DNA of 7,271 nucleotides from Planctomycetia bacterium. Lineage in GTDB: Bacteria; Planctomycetota; PLA2; JAEUHO01. Below the pieces are notes generated by a model. The model searched no databases. It had not been told where the DNA came from and worked only from the letters and a program-made list of their open reading frames with translations. Made by a program: the position numbers and the translations under genes. Where the stretch lies: the NCBI GenBank assembly GCA_030618975.1, contig JAUXCH010000236.1, positions 1 through 7,271 of the forward strand. The letters are read 5' to 3'. Of this stretch, positions 1 through 4,407 are shown one piece after another (within the stretch, counting starts at the first letter, position 1; each line of letters begins with the position of its first letter).

Positions 1-382
1 CGACTTGGGGGCGCAGGAACCATTCGACCTGCGGTGCCTCGGCCGGGGGCGTCGCCGACGCACGGTTGCCCAGGCCGGGGGGCACGAACGCCGTGAGCAA
101 CGACAGCAGGACGACGAGGAGAAGCGTCGCGATGACCACGCGGATGGTGAAGTGCGGCCAGATGGGCTCGCCGCCCTCGAGCGGCGTGCGCCGGGTCAGG
201 ATCTCCAGCACGCCTTCGGCGTCGGCGAGCTCGAGCACGCGGCTCGGATCGTCGCCGACGACCTCCAGTGCGCGCCTGGCGCCGATCTCCAGCGGGATCG
301 CGTCGAGGTCGAGGGCGCGGATGCGCTCGACGAGCAACCGGTGCGTCTCGTCCGGGGCGTCGGGTCGGAGGAGGACGATCAT
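1..382 (-). CDS. Cytochrome b C-terminal (subunit IV-like) protein with N-terminal DAHP-synthase-like ferredoxin domain; 3' end beyond the window
   Basis: Third gene of the bc operon; 127 residues are visible and the gene leaves the window at base 1. Residues 1-68 form a soluble beta-alpha-beta domain beginning MIVLLRPDAP, with a G-x-x-R-x(4)-V-V-G-D-D segment at 34-45. From memory this resembles the ferredoxin-like N-terminal domain of Thermotoga-type DAHP synthase. Residues 73-100 (IWPHFTIR, then a Leu/Val-rich helix) and the following FVPPGLGN match the first helix of subunit IV. VEWF at 119-122 corresponds to the Qo-site PEWY motif, with the key Glu kept (E120), Pro changed to Val and Tyr to Phe. 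It should form the quinol-oxidising site with cytochrome b in the membrane. Its ATG overlaps the upstream stop as ATGA (379-382), which implies translational coupling. The unseen part may add further helices or a cytochrome c domain, as in QcrC proteins. The subunit IV assignment is strong; the N-domain is a fold-level resemblance. Confidence 0.85.
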   Translation of the reverse strand, partial: MIVLLRPDAPDETHRLLVERIRALDLDAIPLEIGARRALEVVGDDPSRVLELADAEGVLEILTRRTPLEGGEPIWPHFTIRVVIATLLLVVLLSLLTAFVPPGLGNRASATPPAEAPQVEWFLRPQV

Positions 383-1062
383 CGGTCACCTCCCTGCAGA
401 CCGTGCCGGCGGAGCAGGTACAGGTGCACGGTCACGTAGAAGACGACCAGCCACGGGAGAATGAGGGCGTGCGTGGTGTAGAAGCGACCGAGCGACTTGG
501 CGCCGAACGCCTCACCGCCCTTCAGCCAGCGGGCCGCGACGTCGCCGAGGATCGGCACCTGCTCCAGGGCGGCGAGCCCGGCCAGGGTCGCCCCGTGCCC
601 GACCTCGTCCCACGGCAGCAGGCGTCCCGTGAATCGAAACCCGATCACCAGGACGAGCAGCAGCACCCCCACGACCCACTGGTACTCGCGTGGGCGTGCG
701 TAGGCGCGCCGGAGGAACACCGCGAGGAGGTGGGCCACGACGAGAACGAGCAGGAGCTCGGCCGACCAGGCGTGGATGCTCCGCACGAGCCAGCCCGCGG
801 GCACGCTGTCGATCACGAAGTGGGTCGACTCGTGCGCCGAGGCGGGATCGGGGTGGTAGTAGAGCGAGAGGAGCGTGCCCGTCAGAAGTTGCATGGCAAA
901 GAGGATCAGGATGAGAGCCGTGATCCACCGCACGCCGCGGTAGCGGGGGCTGATGCGGGTGCCGGCGGCGTGCGAGAGAAAGGCGCGGAGGCGGGAGCGG
1001 GTCCCGAGGAAGGTGCCGCGGGCCTGGGCCACGCGTGCCGCGGCGTTGCCCGGGCGGCTCAC
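379..1062 (-). CDS. qcrB: Cytochrome b, b6-type N-terminal subunit of a quinol:cytochrome oxidoreductase
   Basis: The 227-residue, four-helix cytochrome b carries hemes bL and bH in the membrane and is close to the usual b6/QcrB length. Four heme-ligand histidines are visible: H97 (in SIHAWS) and H111, 14 apart on helix B, and H198 (in TTHALILP) and H213, 15 apart on helix D. The 15-residue step is the b6/Firmicutes spacing; mitochondrial-type cytochrome b has 14. Other hallmarks are LTGTLLSLYYHP (60-71), GRLLPWD (146-152) and LRRHG at the end. Helices lie near 46-69, 98-118, 130-150 and 195-218. The residue 51 before H97, where b6 proteins have the covalent heme c_i cysteine, is W46. The GTG start overlaps the Rieske stop by 4 bp (GTGA, 1059-1062); that overlap and the family length decide the start, since the open frame continues far upstream without homology. 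Its stop overlaps the next gene's ATG. Confidence 0.93.
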   Translation of the reverse strand: MSRPGNAAARVAQARGTFLGTRSRLRAFLSHAAGTRISPRYRGVRWITALILILFAMQLLTGTLLSLYYHPDPASAHESTHFVIDSVPAGWLVRSIHAWSAELLLVLVVAHLLAVFLRRAYARPREYQWVVGVLLLVLVIGFRFTGRLLPWDEVGHGATLAGLAALEQVPILGDVAARWLKGGEAFGAKSLGRFYTTHALILPWLVVFYVTVHLYLLRRHGLQGGDR

Positions 1063-1715
1063 GTCGACCTCCGCTTCAGGTAGAGATTGCCGTCGCGCTC
1101 GACCACCTCGCGGTACTCCAGGGGACGCGGCGGCGGTCCGCTCAAGACGCTGCCGTTCATGTCGAAGACCCCGCGATGGCAGGGGCAGATCACCTGACGG
1201 CGCTGTTCCTCCCACTTCACCTGGCAGACGTCCGAGTGCGTGCACGTGGCCGACAGGGCGTGGTACCGGTTCTCGTCGGTACGGATCACCAGCCAGTCCT
1301 CGTCGCCGACGAGCACCGTCTTGGAGCGGCCGGGGCGGATGGTGGCAGCCCGGGCGAGGAACACGTCGCCGCCCGGCGTGAGCTCCTTGGAGGGCGCCGC
1401 CAGGTAGCCCACCAGCGGCGCGAGCAGCGCGCCCCCGGCCAACAGCCCGGTCGTCGCGAGCGAGAGGTCGAGGAGGTCGCGGCGGCTGAACAGACGACTC
1501 AGCTCGGCCTCGGACGGATCGCGCAGGACGTAGGCCACCGCCTCGTCCCGGATCAGGGGCTGGAGGTCCTCCTCCTCCCCCGTGGTCCGCTGGATCCTCA
1601 GCACCAGGCGGTCGCGACGCCGCGACCACTTCGCGTCGTAGGGCAGGGCCGCGGCGAGGTCCTCGAGCCGGTCGAAGTCCTCGGACGTGAGCTCTCGTCG
1701 AAAGACCAGGAGCAT
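1059..1715 (-). CDS. qcrA: Rieske iron-sulfur protein with an extra cytoplasmic N-terminal domain
   Basis: First gene of the bc operon, 218 residues. Residues 1-78 form a soluble beta-alpha-beta domain beginning MLLVFRREL. Next comes SRRDLLDLS (78-85), a Tat-like twin-arginine motif, and a hydrophobic anchor at 86-107. The Rieske domain follows outside the cytoplasm. Cluster boxes are C158-T-H160-S-D-V-C164 and C177-P-C179-H180. Family ligands are the first Cys and the His of each box, with the other two Cys forming a disulfide. Box I has one residue more than the usual C-T-H-L-G-C. In box II the Ser and Tyr that raise redox potential in mitochondrial Rieske are G182 and F184, which suits menaquinol. 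GPPPRPL (193-199) is the conserved proline loop. The ATG at 1715 has a strong AGGAGG 7 nt upstream, which fixes the start. Usual menaquinol Rieske proteins are about 150-180 residues; the excess is the N-terminal domain. Confidence 0.92.
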   Translation of the reverse strand: MLLVFRRELTSEDFDRLEDLAAALPYDAKWSRRRDRLVLRIQRTTGEEEDLQPLIRDEAVAYVLRDPSEAELSRLFSRRDLLDLSLATTGLLAGGALLAPLVGYLAAPSKELTPGGDVFLARAATIRPGRSKTVLVGDEDWLVIRTDENRYHALSATCTHSDVCQVKWEEQRRQVICPCHRGVFDMNGSVLSGPPPRPLEYREVVERDGNLYLKRRST

Positions 1716-1718
1716 GAA

Positions 1719-1727
1719 GCCTCCTCC
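1719..1727 (-). promoter_or_regulatory. Strong ribosome-binding site of the Rieske gene
   Basis: The minus strand reads AGGAGGAGG immediately upstream of the ATG at 1715-1713, the clearest Shine-Dalgarno match in the window. It decides the start codon and therefore shows that the extra N-terminal domain of the Rieske protein is translated. Confidence 0.75.
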
Positions 1728-1749
1728 TGTATGCGGGTCGGAGCATACA
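1728..1749. promoter_or_regulatory. Perfect 7-8-7 inverted repeat, candidate operator between divergent genes
   Basis: TGTATGC (1728-1734) and GCATACA (1743-1749) are exact reverse complements separated by 8 bases. The centre-to-centre distance of 15 bp is roughly 1.5 helical turns, which is within the range of dimeric regulator sites. It covers the putative -10 and start point of the bc operon and ends just upstream of the Rieske ribosome-binding site. Its A/T content stands out in this GC-rich region. It could instead form a small hairpin in a transcript. Confidence 0.45.
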
Positions 1750-1771
1750 CGCTCCGCCCCACGGACGACAA
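1742..1771 (-). promoter_or_regulatory. Candidate sigma-70-type promoter of the bc operon
   Basis: On the minus strand TTGTCG (1771-1766) and TATGCT (1747-1742) each match the -35 and -10 consensus at four of six positions, with an 18-nt spacer. Transcription would begin near 1735, giving a leader of about 20 nt that contains the Rieske ribosome-binding site. The -10 lies inside a perfect inverted repeat, so a bound protein there would block transcription. This is inferred from sequence only. Confidence 0.35.
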
Positions 1772-1829
1772 CGATCCGGATGGCGAAGAGAGGCGGGTAC
1801 CCTCCGGGCGCTGCAGACGGAGCGCGCAC

Positions 1830-2864
1830 ATGGCAGGGGCGGATTCCAGGAGCTCGATTCCCCGATCGGGGTGGGCATTTCACGAGGCGCCGGAGGCGGC
1901 CGGCTGGTCGGGTCGCGGGCTGGAGGCGGTCCGCGCGTACACCGAGACGCTCGACACGGCTGCCGTGGTGATCGTCGAGGGGGGCCGCATCCTCGCCCGC
2001 TGGGGGGAGGTGGAGCAGAAGTACGGTGTCTACTCCATCCGCAAGAGCCTGCTGGGCGCGCTCTACGGCATCTACGCCGACGAGGGCGCGATCCACCTCG
2101 GCCGTACGCTCGAGACGCTCGGGATCGACGACAAGGAGGGCCTGACACCGCGCGAGAAGAAGGCCACCGTGATGCACCTCCTCGCGGCGCGATCCGGCGT
2201 CTACCACCCGACGGGCGGTGAGAGCGAGTGGATGAGGACGCTGAGGGAGCCGCGCGGCAGCCACGGTCCCGGCACCTTCTGGGTCTACAACAACTGGGAC
2301 TTCAACGCGCTCGGGACCATCTTCGAGCAGGAGACGGGCCTGGATCTCTTCGAGGCCTTCCGGGACCGGGTCGCGGTGCCGATCGGCATGGAGGACTGGC
2401 GCTACGAGGACGACGGGGTGCGGGACGGCGAGCGGTGGACCCCCCGGGCCTCCGTCCACGACATGTTCACGTTCCGCATGACCGCGCTGGATCTGGCACG
2501 CTTCGGGCTCCTCTACCTGCGCGAGGGGCGGTGGGGCGAGGAGCAGGTGGTGCCGCGAGACTGGATCCGGCAGAGCGTGCTGCCCTACAGCGACGCCGGC
2601 ATCAACGGCGCGTACGGCTACCTCTGGTGGGTCTCGCGGCAGGGCATCCACTGGCCGGGCGTGATCGTGCCCGAGGGGACGTACTCCGCGCGCGGCATCG
2701 GCGGTCACCGGCTCGTCGTGATGCCCGCGCTCGACCTCGTCCTGGTGCACCGCGTCGACACGAGCGTCAAGGGGCGGGAGGTGACGAGCACGCAGTTCGG
2801 CCGGCTGCTGGCGACGCTGCTCGACGCGGCGCCGTCTCCCCGGACCGGGCCCGCCCCGCGGTAG
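1830..2864 (+). CDS. Beta-lactamase-fold serine hydrolase (class C / penicillin-binding-protein-like family)
   Basis: The 344-residue protein is of the PF00144 type, a family that includes class C beta-lactamases, D-aminopeptidases and esterases. S69-I-R-K72 is the nucleophile motif S-x-x-K. Y153-N-N155, in WVYNNWDFNALG, is the Y-x-N motif. GIGGHRLVVMP (289-299) fits the third active-site strand, where these enzymes have KTG, HxG or WGG variants. Other family features are HLLAARSGVYHP (116-127), MTALDLARFGLLYL (217-230) and GYLWW (263-267). The substrate cannot be read from sequence; an esterase or amidase is as likely as a true beta-lactamase. The ATG at 1830 has GGAG 7 nt upstream. A second in-frame ATG at 1731 falls inside the inverted repeat and lacks a ribosome-binding site. 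I see no signal peptide, unlike many relatives, which suggests a cytoplasmic enzyme. It is divergent from the bc operon. Confidence 0.88.
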   Translation: MAGADSRSSIPRSGWAFHEAPEAAGWSGRGLEAVRAYTETLDTAAVVIVEGGRILARWGEVEQKYGVYSIRKSLLGALYGIYADEGAIHLGRTLETLGIDDKEGLTPREKKATVMHLLAARSGVYHPTGGESEWMRTLREPRGSHGPGTFWVYNNWDFNALGTIFEQETGLDLFEAFRDRVAVPIGMEDWRYEDDGVRDGERWTPRASVHDMFTFRMTALDLARFGLLYLREGRWGEEQVVPRDWIRQSVLPYSDAGINGAYGYLWWVSRQGIHWPGVIVPEGTYSARGIGGHRLVVMPALDLVLVHRVDTSVKGREVTSTQFGRLLATLLDAAPSPRTGPAPR

Positions 2865-2870
2865 CAGGCG

Positions 2871-2896
2871 ACCTCCGGTAGACTGGCTGCGGAGGT
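2871..2896 (+). promoter_or_regulatory. Inverted repeat overlapping the ribosome-binding site of the zinc-ribbon gene
   Basis: ACCTCCG (2871-2877) and CGGAGGT (2890-2896) are exact reverse complements with a 12-nt loop. The right arm contains the GGAGG that serves the ATG at 2901. A transcript reading through from the hydrolase gene could fold and mask this site. A transcript started from the TAGACT in the loop would lack the left arm. No T-run follows, so an intrinsic terminator is unlikely. Confidence 0.35.
2879..2884 (+). promoter_or_regulatory. Candidate -10 element TAGACT upstream of the zinc-ribbon gene
   Basis: TAGACT matches TATAAT at four of six positions and sits 16 nt before the ATG at 2901, so transcription could begin around 2891. 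I find no convincing -35 hexamer. Similar TAGA(A/C)T hexamers precede two other genes in this window. Confidence 0.3.
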
Positions 2897-2900
2897 GCCC

Positions 2901-3263
2901 ATGCCGATCTTCTGGGACCACCCGGACAGCGCCAGAAACCACCTGGCGCGTCGCATTGCCGCGGATGCCGAGAGCACGGCCCATCGTTCGAAGCACGCCG
3001 TGGACGCGCTCGCCGAGCGCTTCGACCGTCTGGCCCTCATCACGGAGGCCCTGTGGTCGCTGCTCAAGGAGCGGTCCGACATGACGGACGAGGAGCTGCT
3101 CGAGCACGTTCGGGCCGTGGACCTCTCCGACGGCGTGCTCGACGGCAAGATCCGACGCGGCGCGTCGCCGTGCTCGGGCTGCGGCCGGATGCTCTCGAAG
3201 CGCAACGTCCGTTGCCTCTACTGCGGGGTCGAGGTCGCCCAGGGACCCTTCGAGGCGCTCTGA
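2901..3263 (+). CDS. Hypothetical protein with C-terminal Cys4 zinc ribbon
   Basis: I do not recognise the 120-residue product as a named family. Residues 1-88 are charged and mostly helical, including a segment rich in Ala, Glu, Leu and Arg (about 12-60) and an acidic stretch (MTDEELLEHVRAVD, 61-74). The last third holds C91-S-G-C94 and C105-L-Y-C108, two C-x2-C knuckles 10 residues apart, typical of a short zinc ribbon. Such ribbons bind nucleic acid or protein partners, or are structural; nothing visible indicates which. No signal peptide or membrane segment is seen, so it should be cytoplasmic. The ATG at 2901 is preferred because GGAGG lies 5 nt upstream; a GTG at 2895 overlaps that site. 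It lies 36 nt after the hydrolase gene and 71 nt before the EVE gene, all on the same strand. Confidence 0.72.
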   Translation: MPIFWDHPDSARNHLARRIAADAESTAHRSKHAVDALAERFDRLALITEALWSLLKERSDMTDEELLEHVRAVDLSDGVLDGKIRRGASPCSGCGRMLSKRNVRCLYCGVEVAQGPFEAL

Positions 3264-3334
3264 GATCCGAGATGTGACCGGCAGGGGCCTTCGCGCGGTC
3301 TTGGGGTGTGACTCCCTCGAACCCGGAGGACCCC

Positions 3335-3766
3335 ATGGCCGATCGGTGGCTCATCAAGACGGATCCGGCGCGCTTCCTCTTCGACGATCTGGTCGAGGCG
3401 GGACGCGTCACCTGGCGCGACGTGACGCAGCCCCAGTCCCTCGCGAACCTGAAGCGCATGCGGCGCGGGGAGGAGGTGCTCGTCTACCACGCGGGCTCGC
3501 AGCGGGCCGTGGTCGGCCTCGCGCGCGTGCGCAAGGGCGCCTACCTGCCCGCGGACGACAGCGGGCTCCACGTGGTGGATCTCGCACCGGTCGAAGGCCT
3601 GCCTCGACCCGTGACGCTGAAGGAGCTGCGTGGTGTGCAGGCGTTGTCCGGCTGGGCGCTGCTGCGCGTCCCGAGGCTCCACGTGATGCCCGTCCCGGCG
3701 GCCGCGTGGCGAAAGGTCCTCGGTCTCGCGCGCAAGCGTCCCAGAGGCGGTCTCGAACGCCCGTAG
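3335..3766 (+). CDS. EVE domain-containing protein
   Basis: The 143-residue product fits a single EVE domain (PF01878) of the PUA-like superfamily, whose members bind modified bases or nucleotides and are often linked to nucleic-acid modification or restriction. Family features are MADRWLIKTDP at the N-terminus (usually YWLxKTEP), TWRDVTQPQSLANLKRMRRG (27-44; usually W-x-G-V-R-N-x-x-A-R-x-x-L-x-x-M-x-x-G-D), and VLVYHAG (48-54) with AVVGLARV (58-65). The domain spans essentially the whole protein and the residues after about 130 are a basic tail. ATG 3335 has GGAGGA 4 nt upstream; an in-frame GTG at 3308 precedes that site and is less likely. It is followed after 11 nt by the dehydrogenase subunit gene. 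I see no restriction or modification gene nearby, so its ligand is unknown. It appears to be cytoplasmic. Confidence 0.88.
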   Translation: MADRWLIKTDPARFLFDDLVEAGRVTWRDVTQPQSLANLKRMRRGEEVLVYHAGSQRAVVGLARVRKGAYLPADDSGLHVVDLAPVEGLPRPVTLKELRGVQALSGWALLRVPRLHVMPVPAAAWRKVLGLARKRPRGGLERP

Positions 3767-3769
3767 AAT
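3764..3769 (+). promoter_or_regulatory. Candidate -10 element TAGAAT giving a leaderless dehydrogenase transcript
   Basis: TAGAAT matches TATAAT at five of six positions and overlaps the stop codon of the EVE gene. Only 8 nt separate it from the ATG at 3778, so a transcript starting 6-9 nt downstream would begin at or next to the start codon. That agrees with the lack of a Shine-Dalgarno sequence here. No clear -35 is present. Confidence 0.35.
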
Positions 3770-3777
3770 GGGCGTGC

Positions 3778-4407
3778 ATGACCGATCCGGACGACCCGCA
3801 GGACGCGCCCCGGCGCCACGGACTCGATCGCCGCCTGCTGCTCGGCGGCGCCGTCGCCGCCGCGGCGACCGGGGCGTTCCTCTGGCTGCGGGGGGCCGGC
3901 GTCCTTCACGGACGGGTCGAGCCGACCCCGCCCGGGGGGGAGCGCCGCAGCCTGACCGGCCTCGAGTGGCGAACGCTCGACGCGGCGCAGCGGACGATCC
4001 TCCCGTCCGCCGAGGGCTCCCCCGGCGCGGCCGAGGTCAACGCGATCGGGTACCTCGACGCGCTGCTCCAGGACCCGGCCATCGAGGAGGAGTCCGTCGA
4101 GCGGACGCTCGCGGGCGCCGCCCGGCTCCACGCGTTCGCTCGGGAACAGGGGGCCCCGGAGTACGCCGCGCTGGCGGGCGAGGCGCAGGACGCGGGCCTC
4201 AGCCTCTTTCTCGAGCCCTGGGACCAGCAACTGTTCCTGCGCGGGCTCATCGCCTACACCCTGGAGGCCTTCCTCTGCGACCCGGTCCACGGGGGCAACC
4301 CCGACGAGATCGGCTGGACGTGGGCCGACCACAAGCCCGGCTACCCCCGACCGACGTCCCCGGTGCGTCCGGTCGGCAGGGGGCCCGTGAACAGCCTGGA
4401 ACGATGA
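3778..4407 (+). CDS. Gluconate 2-dehydrogenase subunit 3 family protein with Tat signal
   Basis: The 209-residue small subunit (PF13618 type) partners GMC-family membrane dehydrogenases. Residues 15-37 (GLDRRLLLGG followed by an Ala-rich hydrophobic run) form a twin-arginine signal with R18-R19, so the protein should be exported folded, probably carrying its large subunit with it. Family features are LTGLEWRTLDAAQRTILPS (59-77), where members usually read L-T-x-x-E-x-x-x-L-x-A-x-x-D-x-I-I-P, the region around FLEPWDQQLFLRGLIAYTLEA (144-164), and FLCDPVHGGNPDEIGWTWADHKPGYP (165-190), equivalent to the usual DPxYGGNxxxxGW segment. It lacks a Shine-Dalgarno sequence; a TAGAAT lies 8 nt upstream. 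Its stop overlaps the GMC start as ATGA, supporting a coupled two-subunit enzyme. No cytochrome c subunit gene lies next to it, though some relatives have one. Confidence 0.85.
   Translation: MTDPDDPQDAPRRHGLDRRLLLGGAVAAAATGAFLWLRGAGVLHGRVEPTPPGGERRSLTGLEWRTLDAAQRTILPSAEGSPGAAEVNAIGYLDALLQDPAIEEESVERTLAGAARLHAFAREQGAPEYAALAGEAQDAGLSLFLEPWDQQLFLRGLIAYTLEAFLCDPVHGGNPDEIGWTWADHKPGYPRPTSPVRPVGRGPVNSLER

Noticed and set aside
1035..1829. Upstream extension of the serine hydrolase frame
   Set aside because: It lies antisense to the Rieske gene and shows no homology. A good GGAG precedes ATG 1830.
1830..2864. Calling the serine hydrolase an antibiotic-resistance beta-lactamase
   Set aside because: The S-x-x-K and Y-x-N motifs are shared with esterases and peptidases, there is no visible signal peptide for periplasmic action, and the third motif is not the KTG of class C enzymes.
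1059..3107. A long minus-strand open frame extending about 1.4 kb upstream of the Rieske ATG
   Set aside because: The added residues are Arg/Pro/His-rich without family features and lie opposite the serine hydrolase. The strong ribosome-binding site at 1719-1727 fixes the Rieske start at 1715.
3274..3300. GACCG/CGGTC inverted repeat between the zinc-ribbon and EVE genes as a terminator
   Set aside because: It has only 5-bp arms and no T-run, so it is within chance expectation for this composition.
3768..4403. Upstream extension of the GMC frame across the subunit 3 gene
   Set aside because: It is Arg/Pro-rich low-complexity translation in an alternative frame of a gene with clear family features. 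The FAD motif begins a few residues after ATG 4404, and the ATGA overlap is a normal operon junction.
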